This document shows, piece after piece, positions 48,506 to 61,560 of a stretch of 64,000 nucleotides of DNA; the first letter of the stretch is position 1; each line of letters begins with the position of its first letter. The DNA lies in contig CM076262.1 in NCBI GenBank assembly GCA_038380795.1, forward strand, positions 340,121 through 404,120, written 5' to 3'. A model generated the notes under the pieces. That model searched no databases. It had not been told where the DNA came from and saw only the letters and a list, made by a program, of their open reading frames with translations. This stretch comes from Pyrocephalus nanus (Eukaryota > Chordata > Aves > Passeriformes > Tyrannidae). A program made the position numbers and the translations under genes.

Positions 48506-51500
48506 GTTCACATTGTTTTAAGACAACGAAAAAAAATTCACAAAGAAATAGACACTATGAAAGTCATTAGGAGATTCCATGTTTCTCCGTGATATAACAT
48601 CAATCATTACGTTCCATGCTGAAGTGAAGCTACTGTAATCATTCTCATTGCAAACCATAATTGCAAAGCAGATACTGAAAAATGACCTGCTTACAAACAC
48701 CACAATAATCAGCATACCTTTTATCATGAGAAATATAGTCCACCACATTAAAAGCAGAACATCCCACTATCAATGAGGTGGGTAGCTTTGTAAATAGATT
48801 AATGTATTAAACCCTGAATTTCCCAGCATATTGTGTTTAAAGGTTTATGTCATTCTCTCACTGGGAAAAAAACCTATCTCTGTGTTATATCAATATCTAT
48901 CACTAATTCAGATGAACCTTGCCTAGGGAACTGTGGAAGTTTAAAAAAACAGTCTAAAATTCTCTGAAAGTTCAAGCTTTGTCCAAAGTTTCTTAATGCA
49001 TTACCATATTTTCACTTAGTTATTTTCCCATAAGCATCTTTCACTGAGTTGATTCTGATTGTATATTACATAATATTATGAGAAAGCAAAGCTGAACTTG
49101 CATGTCCAGCCTGAATACTCCAACTTCCTGGATGCATATTAATAGATAGAACTATTAAAAGTATTATTTTACTGTATTTTTGACAGGTTTATGTAGACAC
49201 ATGTGCACCATAAATTTTCTTTCTTTTCTATATACTTTACCTCTTTGCATTCTTCACTATTAATTATTGAACTATGCAAACTTAGAAGAGTGTTTTCATG
49301 TTATTAAAAAAAAATTCTTTTTTTTTGCAGCTTGTACACAGAAAAGTCACTGAAGGAACAAACTGTTTTGATTTTCTGCTGATGCTTGGGTTCTGCTTGT
49401 TGAACTCCGAGTAGTCTGCTTGACATGCAATTGACAGAGATTTATATTACAGTTTTCATGGCTAAAACCATTGGCCATGCCATCCTCACAACACAGCAGT
49501 ATCTTTGAGCTCATCTCTGGTCAACTTGTAGCAGACTAAGATTACATTTCTTTAAAAAGCAAAGCTGAGATGAGTTTGGATGAAAAGTTTGCCCCTGCTG
49601 CTGCATGACTAAAGGCATTTGAGGTTCACTTCCAGTTCCAAAAGTTAAAAAGAAAAATAGTTTCAGACTTACTTGTTGGGGGTTTCTCAATATTAGGCAA
49701 AAAAAGTACTCTAAACATTTTAATTTTTTTTAGTTTCTTGAGGCTTTTTGTTTGTGTACATTCCAATACATTTGAAATAAATTTATCTTTCAATGTAATG
49801 AAATAAAATCCGACAAGCCCACTTTTGAATTTCAAAATATCAAATAGTTTCCTTTTACAGTTCACCAAGCCTGGAAACCTTATTTTCACCAAGCAGAAGG
49901 GAGCAATGAACATGAGTAAAGACCATACTTCGATTGCCTAGTCATCACTGGAATTTTCTAATCCCTACATAATTCACAGTAATATTTTATTTAGCATTAA
50001 TTTTACTTGAATAGTTGTGTATTCCAGTTCAGTCTTGCCTTTCATTTTCTTTCTCAGGCTGAGAATATGCATTTTTATAAAATTTTACATGTCAGTCTTG
50101 GAAGGAATTAGTCAAGTTTTAGATGCTCGTATGATTTAAATACATGGAGTATCAAAAGCACTTTCTGATGCTGCTCCCTAGCAGGATTCAATGAGCACTC
50201 ATTTGAACATGAACCACACCTTATTCTCAATCAGAGCACAGTCTAAGAAAAGACAACACACCTTTACTACAAGCTGTTATAAATTATTTTTTTAAAGTTA
50301 CTTTACTGTTAATTGATTTAATTTTTAATTCATTAAGCTCAGGCAGTAATATTTTCATGTAAAATTTAAGCAATGGAAGTGGTAATACATAATGAATGTG
50401 ATGAACTGTACATTTCTTAAAGATTGAATGAAAACAAATTTTATGTTTGCACTTTTGAAATTCTGTGCTGGTTTAACACCTTACTTTCAAAGGTTCTTTA
50501 AAACTTCCCAAGTTAGCATTTCCACTTGATTGGTACATATATATATATTTATGTACACATATATGTGCGATGGCTATCGATGCCTTCCTGAATAGTGTTG
50601 AGCATAACACTGGGATTTCACTGAACAAACTGAACAATGAAAGAGGAAAAAAAAGGTCCAAATATTGTAACTAGTATCTGTTTAGTACTTCTTTGTCACT
50701 AATATCTGAGTGAGGTAACAACCTTTGAAAACAGGAGTAATTCAAAACAGGACACAGAAAATGTTACACTGCATTTTTTCACTGTCCTTGTAGAAAAGGT
50801 CACATTCAGTCATGGTCCTTTCAATTGATATTGTGTGGGAAGAGACAAGACTCCCTACACACAACAAATATATCTTGTCTCCAAAAAATGGCATTCAGAA
50901 GACACATATATCATTAACATGATTCTATATGAATTGAAACCAACCATCCATACATTTAACAGTTAGATCCATATCTGATGTTTCACAGTGCAGTCACCAT
51001 TGACTATTTTCTAAATGAACCTCTCAAAAACTTGAGCTTATATTTTTCTCAGTAAAAATATTTTCTCATCTGCATATAGTCATTTTTGACCAGGCACAAA
51101 TTAGGGACAGCAGCACAAGTAGAAACAACTAGTTGTCATTACTATGAAAAATCTCAAGTGCATTGCAAATATTAATGCACAAGTAGCCTTTAGCAACACA
51201 TCAGGAATGCACTAGGAAATGCATCTCTGGAACATAAATGCATTTCTTAAATGCAGATTGAATTCTCCTCCAGTTATAGTCTCTTTTCCTTTTTCCATGA
51301 AGAAAAGTGGAAAACAAACAAGTCTAGCAATTTGGCCCTCAAGCCATCAAGTTTGATGATAAATCAGTTTTACCAATTTCTCTTTAAACAACAGTATTCT
51401 CTGATCAAGCACCTCAGGGGAATGCCCATTGTAAGATATAAAAAGCAACAGCCTGTGTATCATACAAGACTGATAAATATTTTTGATTTTACCTGTCAAA

Positions 51501-52889
51501 ACAATTATTTAAACATCAACTAAAGATCACCTGATGGCTGGCTGCAAATAATAGAATAAAGAGCAATATCTTCTCTATTTGAAATACCTTCTGACGACGG
51601 GACAATTCACTCTACCCTAGCAACAATTTCTAATTTGTTCCCAACTTTCAGTTTATGCACAGTGTGATGTAGAAATTCCAGACACATGCACAAAGACATG
51701 AATTTTGACATCAAAATCGAGATTCAGAGTTTTAAGATAAACAATTTACCAAGGGAAAAAAAATAGACACTTGGTATGTATTTGTTTATGGTTTTCCAGA
51801 TGAGGTTTTAGCAACTCAGCATAAGCAACCTTCCACAAAAACCTGTATGTTTATCTTGTTCTGTATTGACTTGAAGCTTTATAATCCTCATCCACACACA
51901 GCTTTGATTTAAAACTAATGAGCAATTCCAAAAGAAAAATAACTGTCTATATCATCACGACAGGATTGAATTTGAATTAAAGCCTCTTACATTTGGTTAG
52001 TTATTCGAAAAGAATTGAGAGAGAAAGGTTAAGTAGAGGAGCAGGTAGATCACTCCAGTGACTAGAGCAGATTCAAATTCCTTATTCACTCTCAGCAAGT
52101 ACTTGAAGATAGATTATTCTAACCTCCAGCCTACATGCTACTTTAGAGCAGGTCTCCCTTTGTCCAATAGATATTGCTGAAAGATAAAAAGCAGTATACA
52201 TAGGAAACTCCTTCACTCCATACATACAGATTTTGTTCTAATGTTCTATAGTAGAAGAGCTATAAAGAGTTCAACTTCCTTTTAATTAAAAAAAAAAAAA
52301 ATCAACAGCCACCTTTTTTGGCACTGTAGACATTGCATATGTCAAGGAGGAAAAACATTAATTGGGATGAATTTTGGTTGGATAGCTTCATCTGGTTTTT
52401 ATCAGTGAGGTATTCCAAAAACACAGTCTGAAATAAACTAATAATTGATGAGCTCATAAGAAGAGGTATTTTCTCGGGGAGGGATAGAATAAAAACTGAA
52501 TCTTAACCCTTTTTTCTGTTTTAGGAATGCTTTGACAACCTTTCTTACTTATTACCTCAATATCACTTCCTCAAAAAAAAAAAGAATCATTTATTTATGT
52601 TTTTCCCTTTCCACCGCTTGGATGATTTATTTACTTTAGTGAATAAAACTTAGAACAATTTTCAGTAATTTCTCCATAAGCTAACTAACATTTGATCAAA
52701 CATTACATTTTCATAACCTTTCTAGTTTTTGTATGTGTCATTTGACTCTGCTTCCATTTTTTTAAGTTTTCTAAGTACATTCTTTTCAGCATGTCCACAG
52801 CAAATCATGCTTAACTTCAGTTTCTACAGGCTTTTCTAGAGAGAGTGCTTTTAGAAAGTAAGTGAAATACAGTTCAACTGATTAGCTTA
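48506..52889. other. AT-rich intronic DNA, no feature recognised
   Basis: Only short A/T runs and an alternating tata/catat patch near 50535-50565 are seen. The short frames have no recognisable domains. Confidence 0.5.
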
Positions 52890-53215
52890 GTTGGTCTATA
52901 CACACAGCCTCGGGTGCAGAATCTGGCACTTGCCTTTCTTAAACTTCATACAGTTGGTGATTGCCTACCTCTCTAATATGCTCAGGTCTCTCTGCCCTCC
53001 AGGGAGTCAAAAGCTCCTCCCAATTTACTGTTGTCAGTAAACTTACTTAGTATTCCTTCAAGTTCTGTGTCCAAGTCATTAATGAAGATGTTGAAGAGAA
53101 CTGGGCCAAGGATGGAGCCCTGCAGAACCCCACTAGTAACAACTGATATTATCCCATTCAGTATAACCCTTTATCTCCTTCTTGATATTTGAGGATCCAG
53201 GAAATAGCTAGAGTG
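52890..53215 (-). mobile_element. CR1-X-type LINE internal fragment
   Basis: The plus strand is antisense CR1 ORF2: gtgcagaatctggcactt, aaacttcatacagttggtga, ttgcctacctctctaat, gggagtcaaaagctcctcc, ttaatgaagatgttgaag, and caaggatggagccctgcaga. It lacks the 3' tail. It is the same part of the element as 23705-23962 but of the X-type sequence. Confidence 0.88.
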
Positions 53216-53449
53216 ACTAAAATGTAGATGGACCCCAGAATAAATGGCATTAGTATACCTACAGAATTGGGTACCTCAAATACAGTTTTGGAGGCTTTAC
53301 TTAAAAAAAAATATTCTTGGAGGAAGATGAAGGAGAGACAATGGAGCTATCTCAGCCTTTTTCACTTCTACCACCTCTAGCCTTATTTAAATGTATGAAG
53401 AATTGGGATGTTAATACCTTAAAATAAAAAGTATTTTGTCTGGGATGCA

Positions 53450-54195
53450 GACTCTGATGCTAGAAGAGACCATCCTGATTGCCCTAATTAACAGCTGTAG
53501 CCCACAGATTTCCATTATTCTGTGTTTTTTGGACAGTACCTAATTCTATTATAAAGCATTTTTAAAGAAAGTTATGATATGATGTTTCAAACACTCTGAG
53601 TGACAATGAGACAAACATCCAGAGNNNNNNNNNNNNNNNNNNNNNNNNNNNNNNNNNNNNNNNNNNNNNNNNNNNNNNNNNNNNNNNNNNNNNNNNNNNN
53701 NNNNNNNNNNNNNNNNNNNNNNNNCCAGAGAAATTATTCCAAAGTTTAATTATCCTTGCTGTTAGGAAATTGCATCTGCATTCAAAATTGAATTTATCCT
53801 ACTTCAATATCATGCTTTCTCCTCCAGGGCAGAGAAACCCTCCAAATCTTATTTCTTCTTCGTGCAGAAAGATTCAAAGAGAACAGTTATTCTTAAATTT
53901 CTCTTGGATTCATCAGCTAGAATTCCTTAAATTTCTTAGCACACAGGTTTCCAATTCTGGAACCACTTCTGTTAGCTTACTTCCAACTCCTTCATTTTCT
54001 TCTTGGCACACATGGAAAACCTAGTATTATTTAGGTTGGAATATTACTATAGTTAATAAAAAAAGTAGATTAATCTATCTTTATTTGCTGTCTCAATCCA
54101 AAATTTCTTTCCTATTTCTTAATATTCCATTTATTTTTGCATAGTCAGGCAAAAAGCTCATCCTTTTCATTCTAGGAGCTGGTGTTGAAAGGGTA
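53450..54195 (-). mobile_element. Ancient CR1 LINE copy containing the assembly gap
   Basis: Both sides of the N run read as one old CR1-type element in antisense. Left of the gap are gctagaagagaccatcctga, acagctgtagcccaca, and aaacactctgagtgac. Right of it are attattccaaagtttaatta, ccttgctgttaggaaattgc, attgaatttatcctacttc, then ctggaaccacttctgtta and tattccatttatttttgcat. These follow the order of old reptile/bird CR1 consensus sequences as I remember them. It is strongly diverged with no intact frame. The two halves are in order, so the gap probably replaces only a short piece. Confidence 0.72.
53625..53724. other. Assembly gap (100 N)
   Basis: Exactly 100 Ns, a conventional placeholder length for a gap of unknown size. 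The hexamer ccagag ends the left contig and begins the right one, so the true ends may overlap or nearly touch. Confidence 0.99.
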
Positions 54196-57100
54196 AAAAA
54201 AGTGACAATTAAACTTTCTCTTAGTAAACTTCTTGCTAAAACAACTAAACCACAAAGTTTTGATTACTACTTTCACTTCTCATTCCATAAAGCGTTTTTG
54301 TGAAAACTACCAGTGTGATTCTGGTAATGCTGTAATGACATGGTATCCTTTCTACCTCTGCATACCTAGCCAATGATTATGAAGAAAATTGACAAAACAA
54401 GTGCCTAGCTTTGGATGACATAGCAGCCTCCTGGCAAAACTACCATTCACAGATGTGTCTCCAACCATATGTACATCTTCAATGTGGAACAGAGCCTGTT
54501 TATGATCTGTCTAACGTCCCACATCAAGTCCATTAAAGGCAAGTTTATCAATCAAGATATTATGTGCTAGTAAACAGAATTCTTGAAGAAAAGTAAATAT
54601 CTATATTATAGCCTGTCTCAAAATTATAGTTATCTAGTTGGTTTGTAATTTTACTGATGTAGCATACCAGGTTTTCTAGACAAAAACCTATTTCTGAATT
54701 TGACCTTCAGTGTATTTTAGCTTCTACTAATAGAAAGATAAATAAATCATATGATGATTTTGCTCAGATAAGACATTTCTAAGACCCTTCTCTTTGTTTT
54801 AAATACTGGAAAATTATTGCAAGTCTTGAAATCATTTGCATTTTCTCCTTTGTCTTTCATCCTCTTTAAGTGCTAAACAGGCATTTTTCAAATGGTATTT
54901 CACACTACAAAAGTTGTTTGAGTCCATGCTTTTCTGTTAGTCCAAATGTTTGAACCAGATTTGACCTTAAATTGTGTTATAACTTTAAAGGAAGTGAAAC
55001 AGAATAGATTAACAATTTTTTCAAACATAAATATTATGAAGAAATCATATGTAATTTTGACAACATTAACAGACAATGGGAGCAGTAAAAACCATTCCTC
55101 AGTTGCTCCTGGATTTCCTTTGGACTAAATTTGAAAAAGCAAGCCCCAGTCCTAAGAAATAATGGTTGAGTGAAACATTTTGAATAATCACCATTTTTCA
55201 TCCATAATTTACAAAATAAGTACTTAAAGACAGCAGTTGCAGCACCTGGTTTGGCATAAGTTCTGGTAATGCTTGATTTGCTCAGCATCTCCAGTGGAAA
55301 ATATGTACAAAGATGTAATTAAAAATATGAGGAAAACTGCACTTCTAATAACATACTGTAATTCTTAATTTAACTCCACATTACTTTTATGTTTCTTAGT
55401 CAAACTTCTGTTAAAAAGCAAAATCACTCACTGCCAAACAACTATTTTGGTTTTACTGAATTTTCCCTGGCATATCTTCAGCATGCTACATAGTTGCAAC
55501 CTCACTCTTAGATGAGACATCAGGAGTATCAGATTTTCATAGATGTTAAAATTATTTATTATTGCAAATAATTTGATCTTCACCAGGAGATCATTACAGA
55601 CTCTCCCCAGTGTAAACTAGATGTATAATTCCTACATTACAAAATTAAAGAAGCCTGACTACACTTTGGATCCAATAGTCAAAATTGTGTATCTGGCAAA
55701 CTTGCAGAATTATATACAAGAAAAAGTAAAAAAAAAAAAAAAAAAATTTTAACTAAATCTCCATTAGACATTATGATTTTAAAAGTTCAGCCAGTTAGCT
55801 AAAGTAAGGCAAGAAAAAAAAATTTAAAATAAGATGACCAAAAACTCTAAATAAAATGTTTCACATCAATAAAACTACTTGGTACTGCAAAACAACATGA
55901 TAAGTCACTTTGAACAAAACTCAAAATAGTACAGTAACTTGGAAGTATAGCTACTTCTTTGAAGTAAAATATCATTTAATTGTTTCTCAGCCTTCCAATC
56001 TAACCACTTTCAGGCTAAATGACTCAGCTGCTTGTAATGCAGACTGTATAATCACACCAGTTATGTGCACTTGACCTTCCTGTTAACAGAGGGACTCAAT
56101 TAATTACTTGCTGTTTTAACTGGCCATTTCACCTTACCTTCACCTTTTTTGAAAGGGTTGAAAACCTGTAACTTAACCTTTGACTTCGGAAGCATACATA
56201 GAAATATTTATCTACCAAATAGGAAGTTAGCATGATCTAGGAATGAGATTATCTGGGCTTCTATGCTTAAGTCAACAACAGTAATTGTTTCATTAACATT
56301 ATGCTGTAGCATAGGAAACATATTTCATCTTTACTATAACTGCCCAAATATTCTAGTCTGTAATGGAAATAAAATATGACTTACTTCTGTTTCAACAGAC
56401 AACAGAGGGAAAGGCACAGAAAAATACAGAATGTAATCAAATCATTCTCATGGGATATTAGATAGAAATAACCTATTTTATCTATACATTATCTGTCAGT
56501 ATGATTCTAAAATTATGCTTATATTAAAGAATCTTACATGCTGCAAGTTACTCTTCTATACTTTCTTTGATTCTGGGATTAGATCTGTATTCAGTGGCAA
56601 CTTTTATAAGCATGCAAAATTAAATTTTGTTGCTAACCTAATGATGGCAATTGTATCTACATACCACACATTGTGCAGCATTTTTCAATCATTATTATTT
56701 TCTGATGGGGCTCCAGAAAAGTTTTTTTAATTATACAACACCCCCACTAGTATTAAAAAAAAAGTGCTAGATGCATTTTAGGTGTTAAAAACACCGGAGA
56801 CCTAGGAACCAAAGTTATCTCAAAAGAAAGTTAAACATTAAGAAGCCTGGTTCTCACACTGTCTCTCCTGGAGATCAAGTTTAGCATGCCAGATAGGATT
56901 AACACAATATTTAGTAAACAAAACTATGACTTTGAAGAAGCCAAAGTTATTGTCTATCTTCAGAATCACTTAAGCTTCATCAGCCCATTGCTTTTTAAAG
57001 TTTTCTATTGCCATTTCAAGCACCTGTTGAGAAAATTTCTAATTCTAAGTAGCTTGATATTTTCTCAAATTTAACCACAGCTACAGTCAAGAAACTAAGC

Positions 57101-60100
57101 CTTCCAGATGAGTTAAGTCTGTTATAGTCAGTGCACAGAAAGTAACAATTAAAGTTGGATGACTCAGCCTCCGAAGGAGTATCTCCTCAATGACTACAAA
57201 AGAAATCAGACACCAGCTTAGTCTAGACAACTTAATATTAAATGATTAAAGAAAAACTGCTTAGAAATATTGTTTCTTCTACCTTATAAGGATCTGCAGC
57301 AGATTTTTTTCAAATAACACAAGAAAGCAAGTACTACTAGTGAGGTAAAGGAAGGACCAATAACAATATAATGTATAGTTTTAAAATAGTTGTAATACAC
57401 TTCCTTAGTAAAAAAATATTTAAGAGTAGAGACATGTGAACATAAATTCACAGAAAAAACACAAAACAACAATTTGAAAGTTCTCTACAAAGGCCAGTAG
57501 AAGTCTTGGCTTTGGAATTATTTGTAATATTTTTTTTTAATAATTCTGCATGCAATATATGTACTTTTTCATATTTTTGACATAGAAAATCAAAATAAAT
57601 TCTCTACCAAGTTATAAGAGGTAAAGACAGGCTTAACTAAGAAAGAATTTTGTATCTATATTTCTGGTAATTAAAAAAAAATTATTTAGGATTAAATATT
57701 AAAGATTTCCATATGCTCAATAAGCACACAAAGACATAAATTATTTCTAGACTGTGCAACATTAAATTCACTGGAACTTGTATACATTTATATCATAAAC
57801 TAGCATTTTAAAACTAGAAAGTGCTGCTAAGAATAACTTATTTATAGAGTTGAAAACGTATTTTTTGTAAAAGAATACAGGAAAAAAGTGAGAACCAACA
57901 TTAGCAAAACAAAGCCACAGTTACAAAATGCTATTTGCAATTTTTAAATATGCTTAAGAAAAAGAACAGTAATAAGACAACTGGACACAGGTAAAACATC
58001 CCACAATAAAAAGAAACCAACCTAAGGTTGGGCTTTTTTTTCTTCACAACTTCTGCTTTTAGCTTAGATAGGATTTGAAGAAAGATGCCCTCAATTAACT
58101 GCGGGTGTCTATCTTGCAGATTACATCAGACTGAATTAACCATAGATTGTTTGCTTTGAAAAACATCCTTGTAGTAATAGGAATTACGACCTGCTTATGA
58201 GGATTTGGCAAAGAGCAGCAATGGAAAATTTAATAAATAGTATTTTTCCACATGAGATTCTATGTCAAAACCTGATCTTCTGTGTCAGCAGGTCATCAAG
58301 CATTGTGCTCCATTTGATACTAATTGCATCATCCTCTACTTCTGTGCTTTCACAAAAAGCAGAAGGAACCCTGCACAATAACTGAGGATATTGCTCTGAG
58401 AGGCTATGACCACTTAGGCTTGGAGGAATCCGTCAAGAATAAACCCATGTCCTATGTTGTCCCATTTTGTCATGAGATTTTTAGGATTCTGAACTGTAAG
58501 ACACTTCTTCTCTTGCATGATGGGAAATAAATTTTTTTCAGATGTTAAGAAGGAAAGATTAAATAAATAAGAAGTGTCACCAACAGTGTACAGCATAAAT
58601 GATTAAAAGAATTGTACTTATAGATTTTTTTTTCCCCTTCATATAAAGCCTTTTATAAGTTTTTAGGTAGTGTTCCCCTCTCAGTGAAGGCAAATCTGCT
58701 CTCCTCACTTCTTCAATTGTATACACAGCCCCAGGGTTTGATCTGCACACTCACTTTCCAGCTCTTCCCATGCTACAGTCCGCTCTGGTTATTCTACCCA
58801 AAATGAATTCTCCAGTCTCAGTCAGTAGCAAACCCGTCCTAGCCCCATCCAGCCTGTCAAACCCAATCCTGTGCAACAGTTTCCCACAGAAGGTCCCTGT
58901 CACCTTATTCTCCAACTGATATGCTGCTCAGAATATTGCCAGAAAAGAGAGAGGCTGGCAGAAGAGACAAAAAGAGAAGGGGAAATAATGATCTAAACTT
59001 TACAGACACTTTTTACACATTCTGAGGATTGATTCCTCACTCTTCCCCCTTTACCCATGGGGCAAAAGTTCAAACAAGTTATTAATAATTTTTGTATCTT
59101 CTTTTTTTTTTTCTTTTTCAGAGTGGATCCATGAAGAACGAGGTGAATTCTAGTTTTAATAAAGCTCTAAATTTTTGTGCCTTAAGTTTCTTTTAACCTA
59201 TTGATCCATTGCACATTTTTAAAGATACTTTCTTTATTTCAGAAAGTCTTCTAGAAAAAATAACAAGAGAACGTTTCTCACAGAAAACAGAAAGATAGCA
59301 AAGTAAAATGCAAGCTAGAAGAACTGATGATAGAAACTGTGTCAGAAACTAGTATGGGAGAAAGTAATTCTTTACTTTTTAGTGACTGGAAATTTTGCCA
59401 GTATTAGCAGGATGAAAACATGGGAAGAAGAAATGCAAGATATGGCATGGGATTAACAAACCTTTTCAGAAATTCTACTGGCTCTACTATTGAATATTTA
59501 AAATATGTAATCTACCATTCTACTGGCTCTACCATTAAATATTTTAAATATGTTAAGTACGCATCATTCTTCATATTTCAGACAGTACTGACAAATTCTT
59601 CAGTGTGTTAAGGGTCACTATTTTTACTGGACCCTGTTGACACAGAATATCAATTAGAAGCCCAAAAAAGATTAATTCAGCTAATTAAAACTTGGCATTA
59701 TTGCCTTTGCCATTCTAAACTTAAGCCATATGTATATGGTATATCCAAAAAAGGTTTGAAACACAAACTTTAACGCATCTGCTTTAAAGCCCTTTCATAC
59801 CCTTACTGTAAGAAATCAAGAACAACAATACAAATTGTTTGGTGATGAACAGCCAAATATCAAGAGTAAAATCTGTGGGAAATCATACAGCTCTTTGCAG
59901 CACTGGTTCCTACTGCATGACAAATTTAATGATTAGAACAAGCTAACATTTTCCTTTTGATTCTCTAAATTATATTCTACCACCCATTCCTGACTGGTAT
60001 TTTTTGGAGTCAAAAATCAAAAAATATATATTGGAATGTAATTAAGCTGTATGCTATAGTGTTTTGAGAAAATAACTGCATACTTCTGGCTCAAAATCTA

Positions 60101-61034
60101 AGGATAGCTTTTGCGTATATGCTTCAAATTACGCATCTCTACAGAAATGGTTACTAACACAGTTCCTTAAAATTCAAGCTGGCAATATATTTAGAAAGTG
60201 GTATAGTAGTAAAGCTGTTGAAGTCATGATGATACCAAGATAACCTTTACTTCTCTGAACGAAGCTCTGCAAGAGCATAAAAATGTGTCTATGAGATTTC
60301 TTTAAAGCATTTCATAATTCAGAAACACTAGGATTAGGTTAAGGGACTTTTTAACTGAGAAATAGCAATACTAAGACTTACTGCTTATGTAACTCGCTGT
60401 ACATTCAAAGCACTAAGTGACAATATGACTAACATTCATGAGTTATAGTGTTTGATAAGCTACCAGTGCATTTATCTATGCTATTCAAGCCTTCTGTGCA
60501 AATAGTACGCAATGACTGTTCACAAAGACTAAGATTTACAAATGAATAACTGGAACACAACCAAAATGCTATTAAAAATAGTTGTCACATTTGGAACATA
60601 AGATATTTCTCTCCTTTAAGTTATGATCAGTTCAAGTTGTCAAGATGAGTCACCAGCAGCAGAACAACTAGTGACAGGAAAGGAGGGCTCAGCAGGCAAG
60701 GATGATACAGAAACAAAATGGGAATCCCTCAAATTCCTGCCTATTTGTCAGCCTGGAGTAGGAAAAAAACCTGAAAGCTGCTCTTCCATTAAAATTTCCC
60801 AAGTATGTCTTTGCCAAGATTAGGCAGTGTTAACTCTCTGAATGCAGTGAATAGCAAGGACCCCTGATCCCTAGTCCCCCACAAAAGGCATGCCAATTCA
60901 TTCACAAGGGCAAGGAAGTCCTGTACTGCTGGCACGCCTACATGTGTCTCTACAAAGGGCAACCAACTCCACAGTTGGGTTAGTCCAGTCAATGCATTCA
61001 CTGAAATAATAAATATTTGAACATTCTTTATTAT
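54196..61034. other. AT-rich intronic DNA with small repeats and two GC-richer patches
   Basis: It contains an A run at 55728-55746, the 45-bp tandem duplication at 59473-59562, and two GC-richer patches I could not assign (58680-58960 and 60790-61000). No exon was recognised. Confidence 0.45.
59473..59562. repeat. 45-bp tandem duplication, diverged
   Basis: Two adjacent units beginning ttctactggctctac differ by a few substitutions. The 45-bp period is a multiple of three, which explains the repeated STGSTI motif in the chance frame across it. Confidence 0.88.
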
Positions 61035-61560
61035 ACTTCTCTTTCATAAAGTATGAACAAGGAAGTTGTAACTGCAATGAGGTCTCCCATCAGTCTCCTC
61101 TTCTCCAGGCTGAACAGACCAAATGACCTCAGCCACTCCTCATACAGCTCCCCCTCAAGGCCCTTCACCATCTTCACTGCCCTCCTTTAGATACTCTCCA
61201 ATAGCTGACTATCTCCAAAACTGCACACAATTTTCAAGGTGAGGCTGCACCAGAGCAGAGCAGAGCAGGACAATCCCCTCCCTCGACCAGCTGGTGATGC
61301 TGTGCCTGATGCTCTCCAGGACATGGTTGGACCTCCCGGCTTCCACTGCTGTCTTATATTCAACTTTTTGTCTATGAGGACCCCCAAATCTCTTTCTGTG
61401 GAGGTTCTCTCCAGCGTCTCATCCCCCTGTGTTTGTACGAATAACCAGGATTCCCCTGTCCCAGGCTGACAAATCTAGGTGACTGCCCAGCTCCCTGGGC
61501 TATCCAGATGTCTCTGTAAGGCCTCTTTACTCTGAAGGAGCCCACAGCTCTTCCATTTTG
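61035..61560 (-). mobile_element. CR1-X-type LINE fragment
   Basis: The plus strand is antisense CR1-X: aggaagttgtaactgcaatg, aggtctcccatcagtctcct, caggctgaacagaccaaatg, and aaggcccttcaccatcttc. It continues with aaggtgaggctgcaccagag, gctggtgatgctgtgcctga, and accaggattcccctgtccca, through gactgcccagctccctgggc. It overlaps the same part of the element as 21430-21790 and extends further 5'. The 3' tail is missing. It is less diverged than most copies in the window. A small gcaga unit (agagcagagcagagcagg) is triplicated inside. Confidence 0.9.

Noticed and set aside
61035..61560. Plus-strand frames at 61239-61469 as coding
   Set aside because: They are antisense translations of a CR1-X fragment.
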